In this document: positions 17,671-26,920 of the stretch, piece by piece
Layout of the letters: each line of letters opens with the position of its first letter
Numbering within the stretch: position 1 is the stretch's first letter
DNA from: Palleronia rufa
GTDB taxonomy: Bacteria; Pseudomonadota; Alphaproteobacteria; Rhodobacterales; Rhodobacteraceae
Assembly (NCBI RefSeq): GCF_000743715.1
Contig: NZ_JQEY01000016.1
Span: forward strand, 1 to 63,903
Reading direction: 5' to 3'
DNA: 63,903 nt
Notes under the pieces: model-generated
The model's input: the letters and a program-made list of their open reading frames with translations, nothing else
The model's database searches: none
What the model was told of the DNA's origin: nothing
Made by a program: the position numbers and the translations under genes

Positions 17671-18888
17671 TCAGGACACCGACTTCAGGGACCGCCCCTC
17701 CGGGTCGTGCTCCACCGTCGCGCCCAGGTCCCTGGTCCAGGCCGACACCGCCGGCACACGGCTGCGGTCGATCCGATGGGCGAACTTCCGCGCGACATCG
17801 ACAACCTCTTCCAGAAGCCCCTCGGCCAATACGGTGGGGTTCAGCCCCAACGCCAGGAACTGGTCGTTCTTCACGACCAAGTCGTTCTCTGGCGCTTCCT
17901 TCCGCGGGTTGGGCAATGTGGCGATCGTGGCCCCGGTAAGCCGCGCGACCATCTCTGCCAGGTCGCGGACACGGTGCGTTTCGGTCATCTGGTTGAAGAT
18001 CTTCACGCGGTCGCCCGCCGCGGGCGCGTCCGACAGCGCAAGCTCTATGCAGCGCACCGAGTCGCGGATATGGATGAAGGCACGGGTCTGCCCACCTGTG
18101 CCATGCACCGTCAGCGGATAGCCGATCGCGGCCTGGATCAGGAACCGGTTCAGCACCGTGCCGTAGTCGCCGTCATAGTCGAACCGGTTGACGAGCTGCG
18201 GATGCAGCGCGGTCTGCGATGTATGGGTGCCCCAGACGATGCCTTGGTGCAGATCGGTGATCCTGAGCCCGTCGTTCTGTGCGTAGAACTGGAACAGGAT
18301 CTGATCCAGGCTCTTGGTCATGTGATAGACCGATCCTGGGCGTGTCGGATAAAGGATTTCCTGTGCACGCTCGCCGTCCGGCGTGTCGATGCGGATGTTG
18401 AGGTAACCCTCCGGGATCGGCGCGCGGACGCTGGAATAGCCGTAGACACCCATCGTGCCGAGATGGACCAGATGCGCGTCGATGCCGGTCTCGACCATTG
18501 CGGCCAGCAGGTTATGCGTCGCGCACGTGTTGTTGGTCACGGTATAGACTTTGTGGCGGTCGGATTTCATCGAGTATGGCGCGGCGCGCTGCTCGGCCAG
18601 GTGAACGATCGCGTCAGGGCGATGCTCGGCCAGCCAGGCCTTGAGCCGGTCGTATTCCTTTGCCAGGTCCAGCAGGTGGAAGTGGATCGTCCGGCCGGTG
18701 ACCTCGCGCCAGATCCGGCAGCGTTCCTGGATCGAGTCCATGGGCGTGAGAGATTGCACGCCAAGTTCGGTGTCGATCCAGCGCCGGGACAGGTTGTCGA
18801 CGACGTGGACCTCGTGGCCGGCGTCGCTGAGGTGAAGCGTGGCAGGCCATCCGCAGAAGCCGTCTCCGCCCAGGATCGCGATCTTCAT
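17671..18888 (-). CDS. sqdB: UDP-sulfoquinovose synthase
   Basis: SqdB joins UDP-glucose and sulfite to give UDP-sulfoquinovose. The protein has 405 residues from the ATG at 18888, chosen for MKIAILGGDGFCGWPATLHLS (NAD site GGDGFCGW, 7-14) and an AGGAGAT ribosome site. SqdB marks are DNLSRRWIDTELGVQSLTPM, HLAEQRAAPYSMKSD, LGTMGVYGYS, the catalytic YHMTKS and the RITDLHQGIVWGT region. The SqdB-specific insert, the full length and the neighbours make this one of the most secure calls here. It is 101 bases after soeC on the same strand and may share its transcript. Confidence 0.95.
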   Translation of the reverse strand: MKIAILGGDGFCGWPATLHLSDAGHEVHVVDNLSRRWIDTELGVQSLTPMDSIQERCRIWREVTGRTIHFHLLDLAKEYDRLKAWLAEHRPDAIVHLAEQRAAPYSMKSDRHKVYTVTNNTCATHNLLAAMVETGIDAHLVHLGTMGVYGYSSVRAPIPEGYLNIRIDTPDGERAQEILYPTRPGSVYHMTKSLDQILFQFYAQNDGLRITDLHQGIVWGTHTSQTALHPQLVNRFDYDGDYGTVLNRFLIQAAIGYPLTVHGTGGQTRAFIHIRDSVRCIELALSDAPAAGDRVKIFNQMTETHRVRDLAEMVARLTGATIATLPNPRKEAPENDLVVKNDQFLALGLNPTVLAEGLLEEVVDVARKFAHRIDRSRVPAVSAWTRDLGATVEHDPEGRSLKSVS

Positions 18889-18989
18889 CGGGGATCTCCT
18901 GCGTTCATGCCGCTTGCTCATCTGAAACCATGAGACGCAGCATCGAACAAGTCTCCTGCGCGCGCACGTCGGCGGCGACCCGCCCGGGA

Positions 18990-19853
18990 TTACCGATAGT
19001 AGCGGGCGAGCACGTGCTCAGCCTCGGCGAAGAAGAGCCAACGCGTAAGGGCGGTGCCCGCCAGATGCAGCGCCGCGGCAAACGCGACCGCGACGATGTG
19101 CGGCGGTATGAGCAGCACGCCGACCGGTGCGAGATAGGCCAGCGCCAGGGCGAGGGCCCGCAGCTTGACCGCGTGTTTGCGGCCGATGACGAAGACCATC
19201 TCTTTCGTCAGGTAGCTGTTGCCGGTATGGGGCGGCTCGAACGGACGCACATGGCCGATCGGACCCAGCCCCGTGGCGCTCTCACGCGTGGTGGGGCTGG
19301 CGGCGGCCCGCGCGTCGCCGGTTTTCCACGCCACGAACTGCGCCAGGGCGGTGGCCATCAGCAAGACGATCGCAGGCCAGCGGAACCCGGTCAGCACGGT
19401 GCCGGCGGTGACCGCGTGGGCCAGGAAGATCGCGGGCGTGGACCAGTGGTGCCAGCGCGGCACGGTGCGAAGCTGGGCGTAGATCATTGCCGTGGCGGCG
19501 ACCGTGAAGAGGGCAAGCGCCGCCCCGAGGATGCCGACCGGAAGCGCCGGAAGGTTGGCCAGCCGCAGTGCCGCGAAAAGCGTGAGGGTCCCCAGCGCGG
19601 CCAGGGCGAGCCACGCCTCACGCGACAGCCAGGACGAACGCCATTCGCGGAACGCCTTGATCGCACGCTCGGGCCGGCCCAGGTGGGCGGTGGACGCGGC
19701 AAGGCCGGTCAGCGCCAGGCCGAAGCCCAGGGCGAAGAGGCCCGCACCCGCCCAGCCCCGACTGACACCGAGGCCCAGGCCCATGAAGGCGAGCAACCCG
19801 AACCCCGCGCCCGAGAGCGTCGTGAACGCGATGAGGGACGCCGCCGGGTGCAT
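18990..19853 (-). CDS. soeC: DmsC-family membrane anchor, probable sulfite dehydrogenase SoeC
   Basis: A 287-residue protein of eight or so hydrophobic helices with the DmsC-family opening MHPAASLIAFTTLSGAGFGLLAFMGLGLG and conserved WRSSWLSREAW and PRWHHWSTPAIFLAHA segments. It should carry electrons from the iron-sulfur subunit to the quinone pool. The ATG at 19853 was chosen from that family start; the frame is open to 19928 but would overlap soeB. It lies 46 bases after soeB, with a hairpin in the gap. Confidence 0.85.
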   Translation of the reverse strand: MHPAASLIAFTTLSGAGFGLLAFMGLGLGVSRGWAGAGLFALGFGLALTGLAASTAHLGRPERAIKAFREWRSSWLSREAWLALAALGTLTLFAALRLANLPALPVGILGAALALFTVAATAMIYAQLRTVPRWHHWSTPAIFLAHAVTAGTVLTGFRWPAIVLLMATALAQFVAWKTGDARAAASPTTRESATGLGPIGHVRPFEPPHTGNSYLTKEMVFVIGRKHAVKLRALALALAYLAPVGVLLIPPHIVAVAFAAALHLAGTALTRWLFFAEAEHVLARYYR

Positions 19854-19872
19854 CAGCCGCCCCCCGGGGAAA

Positions 19873-19891
19873 GATTTTTCTGCGAAAAATC
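19873..19891. repeat. Perfect 8-bp-stem palindrome in the soeB-soeC gap
   Basis: GATTTTTC-TGC-GAAAAATC forms an eight-pair stem with a three-base loop in the 46-base space between soeB and soeC. It is AT-rich amid very GC-rich DNA, so it stands out. On the transcript it could tune soeC relative to soeB or protect the soeAB message. Confidence 0.75.
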
Positions 19892-19899
19892 GCCACCCC

Positions 19900-20646
19900 T
19901 CATCCCAGTTTCTCCAGCGCCCGGTCAAGCCAGCCGAGGAACCCTTTCGGCCCCTCCGTCACCGGCGTCAGAAGGGGCGCGAGGATGTCGAGCTCGGTCT
20001 CCTTATCGCGCGGCGGCAGATAGCGGTTCACTGGCCCGGTATCCTGTTCCGGCATCAAAGCCATGCCTCCGCGCTCGGCCACCAGCCGCGACACCGCGCT
20101 GTCGGGATCGCCCAGGTCGCCGAAATGCCGCGCGCCGGTGGGGCAGGTGCGCACGCAGGCCGGGATGCGGTCGATCTCGGGCAGGGCCGGGTTGTCGATC
20201 CGGTCCACGCAGAGGGTGCATTTCTTCATCACCTTCTGAGCCGGATCCTGTTCCCGCGCGCCGTAGGGGCAGGCCCAGGCGCAGAGGCCGCAGCCGATAC
20301 ACTCGGCCTCGTTCACCAGTACGATGCCGTCCTCGGCCCGTTTCCAGCTTGCGCCCGTGGGGCAGACAGTCACGCAGGGCGCGTCGGTGCAGTGCAGGCA
20401 GCTTTTGGGGACATGTACGATGCGGGGCGCGGTGCCGTCATGGGGCGTGACCTCATAGGAATGGACCCGGTTCAGGAACGCGCCGGAGGGATGCGCGCCA
20501 TGGGCATCCATGTCGGCCAGCGGGCTCTGGCCCTCTTCGGTGTTCCACGCCTTGCAGGCGATCACGCAGGCGTGGCAGCCAACGCAGGTGTCGAGGTCGA
20601 TCACCAGCCCAAGGCGCTTTCCCGTAGCCTGCGGAAGATCCGTCAT
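19900..20646 (-). CDS. soeB: Four-cluster ferredoxin subunit, probable sulfite dehydrogenase SoeB
   Basis: A 248-residue electron-transfer subunit of the DmsB/NrfC type. Four cysteine sets bind four [4Fe-4S] clusters: CVGCHACVIACK, CLHCTDAPCVTVCPTGA, CIGCGLCAWACPYGA and CTLCVDRID...CVRTCPTGA. ATG 20646 was chosen because it fits the family N-terminus (KRLGLVIDLDTCVGC) and overlaps the soeA stop as ATGA. It accepts electrons from the molybdopterin subunit and passes them to the membrane anchor. The lack of a signal sequence matches the cytoplasmic SoeB. Confidence 0.9.
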   Translation of the reverse strand: MTDLPQATGKRLGLVIDLDTCVGCHACVIACKAWNTEEGQSPLADMDAHGAHPSGAFLNRVHSYEVTPHDGTAPRIVHVPKSCLHCTDAPCVTVCPTGASWKRAEDGIVLVNEAECIGCGLCAWACPYGAREQDPAQKVMKKCTLCVDRIDNPALPEIDRIPACVRTCPTGARHFGDLGDPDSAVSRLVAERGGMALMPEQDTGPVNRYLPPRDKETELDILAPLLTPVTEGPKGFLGWLDRALEKLG

Positions 20647-23561
20647 CGTCCGATCCTGTCTTTCAGGGCGGCCATCGCGCCACGCAGCACTTCTCTGGCC
20701 GATGGCGGCGGGGCGGGGACGTCGCCGGTCCGCCGCGCGACGACTTTCCTGCCCTGCCCCACGGGGCTTGTCTGGCGCGCGATGGCCGGATGCGACACCC
20801 CTGATGGCGGCACCCTCTCGACCTTCACCCGGCAGTCGAACCACGCTGCCTGACCCGTCACCGGATCCGAATTGGACCAGCGCAACCCGTCGCCCTTTTC
20901 AGGCAGAAGCTCGTGGATCAGGTGGTTCAGCAGAAAGCCTTGACGGGCTTCCGGCGCGCCCGGCGACAGCGCCCAGGCGCCGCGGCGCTTGGCGATGGCG
21001 TTCCAGGTCCAGACGGTGTTCGGGTTCAGCGCGTCCATGCGCGCCACCGGCACGGTGATCTCTCCGTGCGCAGAGGTCACGCGCGCCCAGTCGCCGGTCG
21101 CGAAGCCTTCGGAGAGCCACAGATGCGTGGGCAGGAACAACGGGTTCATGCCGTGGATCTGCCGCAGCCACGGATTCTGTCCGCCCCAGCTGTGATACAT
21201 GGCCGCCGGGCGCTGGGTCAGGGCGTAGAACGGGTATTCCACCGGGTCGGCATGGCCGTCCTCCAGCGGCGGATACCAGATGGGCAGCGGATCGTGGGTG
21301 ATCCGGATCATCGCGCGAAGATGCTCCGGGGGCTGGTGCTCTCCCCGCCCTTCCGCCGCCGCCTGGAACCTGCGAAGCGGTTCGGACCACAACTCGAACA
21401 GGTAGGGCTGGGGCGCGTCGGTAAAGCCCATCCGCTGCGAGAACTCCCACCAGGCGTCGTTCCAGGGCCGCATGAACCGCGCACTTTCGGGCACGTCGAA
21501 CTGCTTGAACCCGCCGGCGCGGATATAGTGGTCAAGCTGGCCGCCGTTCGGATCGCCCCGCCCGTCCACCAGATGGGTCTGACCCAGCCGCCACCCGGCG
21601 AGCGGGCCGACGCCGGGGCGGCGTTCGTGGAGGGTGATGTATTCCGCGTAATCGGCATAGAGGGGCGTCCCGTCGCCTTCGGTGAAGCCCGGCAGCTTCA
21701 GCCGGTTGGCCAGATCCACCAGAACGCTCTGGAAAGCGCGCACATTGCGGTCCGGCTGCACGACCGGATGGCGGATGGCGTCGGCCGCGTGATCGGGCTC
21801 GGAGATGGGGCGGTCGAGCAAAGAGATGCAGTCGTAGCGTTCAAGGTAGGTCGTGTCCGGCAACACCAGGTCGGCATAGGCGACGGTTTCCGACGAATAG
21901 GCGTCCGCCACCACCACGTAGGGAATGACGTAATTCCCGTCCTCATCCGCATCGGCCAGCATTCCCATGACACCGCTGGTGTTCATGGACGAGTTCCAGG
22001 CCATGTTCGCCATGTAGAGAAACAGCGTGTCGATGGGGTAGGGGTCGCCCGCATAGGCGTTCGAGATCACCATGTGCATCAGGCCATGAACCGATAGCGG
22101 GTTCTCCCACGAAAACGCCTTGTCGAGGCGGAGCGGACGATTGTCGGCATCCACCAGCAGATCCTCCGGGCCCGTGGGAAAGCCCAGGTGCGGTCCGTCC
22201 AGAGGCGTGTCCGCCGCGGACGTCGCGCAGGGACGCGGATGGGCATGGGCGGGCTTGGGGTAGGGGGCCTTGAACCGCATGCCGCCGGGACATTCCACCG
22301 CGCCCAGCAGGATCTGCAGCAGATGGATCGCGCGGGCGGTCTGGAACCCGTTGGAGTGGGCAGAGATGCCACGCATGGCGTGGACAGAAACGGGGCGGGC
22401 GGTGACGGTCTTGTGCGTCTCGCCGCGGAAGTCGGTCCAGGTCTGTGCCACCTCGTAGCTCTTGTCGAAGGCGGCATGGGCGAGGTCGGCGGCCAGGCGG
22501 TGGATCTGGTCGGCCTCCAGCCCGGTCTGCGGTGCGATGCGCTCGGGCGCGAACTCATCCGACAGATACCGCTCCGCCAGTATCTGGAAGACCGTGCGGT
22601 GGGTGATGCCCGCGCGCCGGATCCGCCCCGACAGGTCCGGCCGCACGCCCTGTGCGTCGAACGGCATCGCCTTGCGGGAGGCGCGGTCGATGACCAGCGG
22701 CTTGCCGTCGTCGCCCCTCAGCAGCAGGCCGGGCATGTCCGATTTCGGATTCTCATCCACCAGGCAGGGCGCGTTGGTCCAGCGCGACAGGTAGTCGAGA
22801 TCGACCTTGCCGGCCTTCAGCAGGCAGTGGATCAGCGACAGCACCAGCAAGCCGTCGGTCCCCGGCGTGATGCCCAGCCACCGGTCTGCCACCGCGTTGT
22901 AGCCCGTGCGGATCGGGTTGATCGCCACCACCGGAACGCCCCGCGCCTTGAGCCGCCCCAGTCCCATCTTGATGGGGTTGGAATCGTGGTCTTCGGCCGT
23001 CCCGAACAGAAGGAACAATTCGGCGCGCTCCCAGTCCGGGGACGAGAACTCCCAGAACGCGCCGCCCATGGTGTAGATGCCCGCCGCCGCCATGTTGACC
23101 GAGCAGAACCCCCCATGCGCCGCGTAGTTGGGGGTGCCGAACTGCTGCGCCCAGAAGCCGGTGAACGATTGCGACTGGTCGCGCCCGGTGAAGAACGCAA
23201 GCTTGCGCGGATCGGTCCTGCGAATCCCGTCCAGCCGCGTGGCCAGCTCTTCAAGCGCCTCGTCCCAGGTGATCTCCTCGAACCGGCCCTCTCCGCGCGG
23301 CCCGACCCGGCGCAGCGGCGCCCGCAGCCGCGCGGCCGAGCGGTGCTGCATGATCCCAGCCGCCCCCTTGGCGCAGAGCACGCCCTTGTTCACCGGGTGA
23401 TCGCGGTTGCCCTCGATATAGGCGACCTCCTTGCCGGAGGGTCCGTCCTTGATGTGCACGTCGATTCCGCATCGGCACGCGCACATGTAGCACGTGGTCT
23501 TGCGGATCTCCCGTCCGGGCGGGCCGGGGGGGCGTTGGGTCTGGTCGCCGTCCATGGCCAC
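20643..23561 (-). CDS. soeA: Molybdopterin oxidoreductase, probable cytoplasmic sulfite dehydrogenase SoeA
   Basis: A 972-residue molybdo-bis-MGD enzyme. The N-terminal cluster motif is CYMCACRCGID with the fourth Cys in GVLCAKG. Domains for molybdopterin binding follow (GRDQSQSFTGFWAQQFGTPNYAAHGGFCSVNM, then a C-terminal dinucleotide-binding half from about residue 780). No twin-arginine signal is present, which separates it from exported DmsA/TtrA/PsrA proteins and fits SoeA, which oxidises sulfite to sulfate in the cytoplasm with SoeB and SoeC. Coupled to soeB by ATGA. An alternative is another cytoplasmic-facing member of the family. The sulfur-linked sqd neighbours support Soe. Confidence 0.82.
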   Translation of the reverse strand: MAMDGDQTQRPPGPPGREIRKTTCYMCACRCGIDVHIKDGPSGKEVAYIEGNRDHPVNKGVLCAKGAAGIMQHRSAARLRAPLRRVGPRGEGRFEEITWDEALEELATRLDGIRRTDPRKLAFFTGRDQSQSFTGFWAQQFGTPNYAAHGGFCSVNMAAAGIYTMGGAFWEFSSPDWERAELFLLFGTAEDHDSNPIKMGLGRLKARGVPVVAINPIRTGYNAVADRWLGITPGTDGLLVLSLIHCLLKAGKVDLDYLSRWTNAPCLVDENPKSDMPGLLLRGDDGKPLVIDRASRKAMPFDAQGVRPDLSGRIRRAGITHRTVFQILAERYLSDEFAPERIAPQTGLEADQIHRLAADLAHAAFDKSYEVAQTWTDFRGETHKTVTARPVSVHAMRGISAHSNGFQTARAIHLLQILLGAVECPGGMRFKAPYPKPAHAHPRPCATSAADTPLDGPHLGFPTGPEDLLVDADNRPLRLDKAFSWENPLSVHGLMHMVISNAYAGDPYPIDTLFLYMANMAWNSSMNTSGVMGMLADADEDGNYVIPYVVVADAYSSETVAYADLVLPDTTYLERYDCISLLDRPISEPDHAADAIRHPVVQPDRNVRAFQSVLVDLANRLKLPGFTEGDGTPLYADYAEYITLHERRPGVGPLAGWRLGQTHLVDGRGDPNGGQLDHYIRAGGFKQFDVPESARFMRPWNDAWWEFSQRMGFTDAPQPYLFELWSEPLRRFQAAAEGRGEHQPPEHLRAMIRITHDPLPIWYPPLEDGHADPVEYPFYALTQRPAAMYHSWGGQNPWLRQIHGMNPLFLPTHLWLSEGFATGDWARVTSAHGEITVPVARMDALNPNTVWTWNAIAKRRGAWALSPGAPEARQGFLLNHLIHELLPEKGDGLRWSNSDPVTGQAAWFDCRVKVERVPPSGVSHPAIARQTSPVGQGRKVVARRTGDVPAPPPSAREVLRGAMAALKDRIGR

Positions 23562-23724
23562 ATGTTTCGCAGAGCCCGGGCCGGGACGGAAGCCCCGCCA
23601 TGAAGCCGGGGCCGTCCCACAGTCGCCAGGGTGTCGGTTTCGCGCGGCGTTTGGTCGGACGGACGCAGGGGGGCGGGTCCGCGGGTGATACCACCGGCCA
23701 GCAGCAGCGCAGGAGGCGGACGCG

Positions 23725-26214
23725 ATGAAGACCCATGTGAAGGCCCTTGTGGTCGGCGGCGGCGCGGTCGGGACCTCGATCGCCTATCACCTGGCGCGCG
23801 CGGGCTGGCAGGACGTGATGCTGCTGGAGCGCGATGAGCTTACCGCAGGCTCGACCTGGCATGCCGCTGGCCTTCTGCCTTATTTCAACATGTCCTACGC
23901 CACCACCCACATCCACGACTATTCCATCAAGTTCTACAAGACGTTGGAGGAGGAAACCGGCCTCAACGCCGGGTTCTACGTGGTCGGCAACCTGCGCATG
24001 GCCCAGTCCAGGGCGCGGATGGACGAATACATGCTCTATGCCGCCACGGCCGAAAACGTGGGCGTGCCCTTCGAGTGGCTCAGCCCGGCCGACATCAGGG
24101 ACCGTTTTCCGCTGGTGCGGACCGACGATCTGGAGGGCGCGATCCTCCACCCAACGGACGGCTACATCAACCCCGCGGACGTCACCATGGCCATGGCCAA
24201 GGGTGCGCGCCAGCGCGGCGTGACCGTCGAGCGGCGCTGGCAGGCCGACGGCTACGAATGGACCGGGGATGTCTGGCGCGTGACGCTGACGAAGATGGTC
24301 GAGAAGGGCGGCAACCTCGTCGCGTCAGACGAAACCGCCGTGATCGAGGCCGAGCATGTCGTCACCGCCACCGGCAACCACGCCCAGCGCACCGCCCGCC
24401 TGCTGGGGCTGAAAATCCCCGCCATCCCGGTCGAGCATCAGTACATCGTCACCGAACCCGACCCCGCCCTGGTCGAGTGGCGCAAGACCAACGACCAACA
24501 CCCGGTGCTGCGCGACGCCGATGCCAAATGGTACGTGCGCGAGGAACGCGGCGGCTGGATCCTCGGGCCCTATGAGCGGAACGCCCCCGCGCGCTTCGCC
24601 TACGGCGTGCCCGACAGCTTCCGCGCCGATCTCTTCCCCCTGGACCTGGAGCGGATCGAGGCGGAATACATGTCCTTCATCCACCGCATTCCCTCGTCCG
24701 AGGAGGTCGGGCTGAAGGACGATTTCAACGGCCCGATCTGCTACACCCCGGACGGCAACCCGCTGATCGGCCCCGCGCCGGGCCTGCGCAACATGTGGCT
24801 GGCCGAGGGATTCTCGTTCGGGATCACCGCCGCGGGCGGCGCCGGCAAGTATCTGGCCGACCTGATGGTCGAGGGCGAGGCCGAGATCGACATGGCGAGC
24901 CTCGATCCCCGCCGGTTCGGGCCGTGGGTCACCACCGACTACGCGGTCAAGAAGAACGAAGAGGCATACGATCACGTCTACGTTCTCCACCACCCCGATG
25001 AGGAACGTCCCGCCGCCCGCCCGCTGCGGACCGCGCCCTGCCATGACCGCATGGCCGCCCGCGGCGCGCAGTTCGGCTGCGTGAACGGCTGGGAGCGGCC
25101 GAACTACTTCGCCAGCATCGACTTCGACGACCATGCCGCGCGCAGCTTCCGGCGCGGCGGCTGGTGGGACCACGCCCGCGACGAGGCGCAGGCGATCCGT
25201 TCCGCCGCGGGTCTCATCGACGCGACCGCGTTCGCCAAGCATCGTGTCAGCGGCCCTGGGGCGACCGCGTTTCTGGACTGGTTCACCTGCAACAAGCTGC
25301 CGAAAGTGGGCCGGATCAACCTGACCTATGCGCTGACCACTGCCGGCACGGTCCGCACCGAATACACCATCGTCCGCACCGCCGAGGACGACTACACCCT
25401 GATCTCCGCGGGCGCATGGCATGCCTATGACCAGGATTTCCTCTACCGGGCGATCGCGGAGAAGGAGGGCCAATTCGGCCGCATCGACAAAGAGGACGTC
25501 ACCGTGAAATGGGGTGTCTTCGCCCTTGCGGGACCGAAATCGCGCGCTGTCCTGAACGAGTTGATCCGCGATGCCGATCCCGCCACCGCCCTGTCGAACA
25601 AGCGTTTTCCGTGGCTCTCGGTCCGCGACATCGAGCTTGGCATGGTTCCGGTCCGCGCCCTCCGCGTGGCCTACACCGGTGAGTTGGGGTGGGAGCTGCA
25701 TCACCCGATGGAGATGCAGAACCATCTTTTCGACCGTCTGATGGAGGCGGGCGCCGCCCATGGTCTGAAACCCGTCGGCGCACGGGCGCAGAACTGGCTG
25801 AGGCAGGAGAAATCCTACCGCGCTTTCGGCAACGAGCTTGGCCGCGACGCGACCCCCCTTGAGGCCGGGCTGGACCGGTTCGTGGATCTGTCCAAGGACT
25901 TCCAAGGCAAGCAGGCAATGGAGGCCACGGGCATCCGTTCCAAATGCGTGACGCTGCTGGTGGACGGGCCGGATGGCGCTGATCCCTGGGGCCGGGAGGC
26001 GCTGTACCTTGGCGATGACCGTGTCGGGCGGCTGACCTCGGGCGGGTATTCGGTGGCCTTCGGTCGTTCCATCGCCATGGGCTACGTGCGTCCGGACCTC
26101 GCCGCGCCCGGCGCGCGGCTGAAGGTACGCATGTTCCGCGATCTCTGGGACGCGGAGGTGACCGAGGACAGCCCCTACGACCCCGGCAACGCCACGATCC
26201 GGCAGGACGGCTGA
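23725..26214 (+). CDS. FAD-dependent dehydrogenase fused to GcvT (dimethylglycine/sarcosine dehydrogenase type)
   Basis: An 829-residue two-part enzyme. Residues 1-370 are a DAO-type flavoprotein with GGGAVG (11-16), ERDELTAGSTWHAAGLLP (the histidine that usually binds FAD in this family) and a GITAAGGAGKY end. A bridging FAO_M segment follows to about 430. The rest is an aminomethyltransferase GcvT fold that captures the one-carbon unit on tetrahydrofolate (motifs FAKHRVSGPGATAFLDW, YTGELGWELHHP, KSYRAFGNELGRD). Such enzymes remove N-methyl groups from dimethylglycine, sarcosine or related amines. The SD AGGAGG precedes the ATG. It is divergent from soeA. The exact amine is unknown. Confidence 0.85.
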   Translation: MKTHVKALVVGGGAVGTSIAYHLARAGWQDVMLLERDELTAGSTWHAAGLLPYFNMSYATTHIHDYSIKFYKTLEEETGLNAGFYVVGNLRMAQSRARMDEYMLYAATAENVGVPFEWLSPADIRDRFPLVRTDDLEGAILHPTDGYINPADVTMAMAKGARQRGVTVERRWQADGYEWTGDVWRVTLTKMVEKGGNLVASDETAVIEAEHVVTATGNHAQRTARLLGLKIPAIPVEHQYIVTEPDPALVEWRKTNDQHPVLRDADAKWYVREERGGWILGPYERNAPARFAYGVPDSFRADLFPLDLERIEAEYMSFIHRIPSSEEVGLKDDFNGPICYTPDGNPLIGPAPGLRNMWLAEGFSFGITAAGGAGKYLADLMVEGEAEIDMASLDPRRFGPWVTTDYAVKKNEEAYDHVYVLHHPDEERPAARPLRTAPCHDRMAARGAQFGCVNGWERPNYFASIDFDDHAARSFRRGGWWDHARDEAQAIRSAAGLIDATAFAKHRVSGPGATAFLDWFTCNKLPKVGRINLTYALTTAGTVRTEYTIVRTAEDDYTLISAGAWHAYDQDFLYRAIAEKEGQFGRIDKEDVTVKWGVFALAGPKSRAVLNELIRDADPATALSNKRFPWLSVRDIELGMVPVRALRVAYTGELGWELHHPMEMQNHLFDRLMEAGAAHGLKPVGARAQNWLRQEKSYRAFGNELGRDATPLEAGLDRFVDLSKDFQGKQAMEATGIRSKCVTLLVDGPDGADPWGREALYLGDDRVGRLTSGGYSVAFGRSIAMGYVRPDLAAPGARLKVRMFRDLWDAEVTEDSPYDPGNATIRQDG

Positions 26215-26290
26215 GGAACCCGGCGCGCGGTCACCGAATCTTCACTCCTGCTGGTGCAACCTGCGTATGTACCCTGCCGGAGAAAGTCGC

Positions 26291-26920
26291 GTGAGTCTCA
26301 TCGCTCCTCTGTCGGTCGAAACGGTTCCGCCCCTGACCGGGGTCGGTGCGCTGACGCCCGTTCGCACCGCCTGCGGATTTCGCCACGCGGAGCGTATCCG
26401 CGAGGGCGATCTGCTTGTGACCCGCGACAATGGGTTGCAGCCCGTCCAGCTGGTGATCCGCGGCTCGATCGCCGCCGCCGTGCGCCTGTCGCCGGAGAAT
26501 GCCGCCTTGCGCGTCGCGCGCCGCACCATCGGCCCGATGATGCCCAGCGCGGACATTCTCATCGCCCCGGACCAGACGATCCTGACGCCCGCCTACCTGA
26601 TCCGCACCGCCGTCAACGGTCCCGCGGCACTTTTGCCAGCGCGGGCGCTGGGCGGCACCTCCGACGCGGTGTGGCGCGACAGGACTGCGGACGACCAGCC
26701 GTTCTACGCGTTCGCCTTCGGCCGGCATGAGGTCCTCTCTGCCGCCGGTCTGTGGATCGAAAGCTACCGTCCCGTGGCCGACCGCCTGGGTGCCATCGAC
26801 GACGAGCTGCGAGAGGCGCTGCTCCGCCGCTATCCCCAGCTTCGCGACAAGCGCGACCCGTTCCCGCCCTGCCGGTGGGACAGCGTGCCGCCGGACTCCT
26901 ATCTGCCGCAGGCGACCTAG
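26291..26920 (+). CDS. Hint-domain protein (Hedgehog/intein fold), apparently without the splicing Cys
   Basis: About 209 residues. The segment HAERIREGDLLVTRDNGLQPVQLV, the later LVTRDNG-associated strands and SADILIAPDQTIL match the Hint_2 domain common in Rhodobacterales. In active members the domain opens with a Cys in CFxxGT; here the aligned stretch reads GALTPVRTACGF, so the nucleophile appears missing. GTG 26291 was preferred because GGAGA sits seven bases upstream; ATG 26267 (eight codons earlier) has no ribosome site but remains possible. No signal peptide is visible. The role is unknown. It is not obviously linked to its neighbours. Confidence 0.65.
   Translation: MSLIAPLSVETVPPLTGVGALTPVRTACGFRHAERIREGDLLVTRDNGLQPVQLVIRGSIAAAVRLSPENAALRVARRTIGPMMPSADILIAPDQTILTPAYLIRTAVNGPAALLPARALGGTSDAVWRDRTADDQPFYAFAFGRHEVLSAAGLWIESYRPVADRLGAIDDELREALLRRYPQLRDKRDPFPPCRWDSVPPDSYLPQAT

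Noticed and set aside
20643-23561. Calling this gene DmsA or another exported DMSO-reductase-type enzyme
   Set aside because: There is no twin-arginine signal, and the gene order with a four-cluster ferredoxin and a DmsC-type anchor beside sulfur genes fits SoeABC better.
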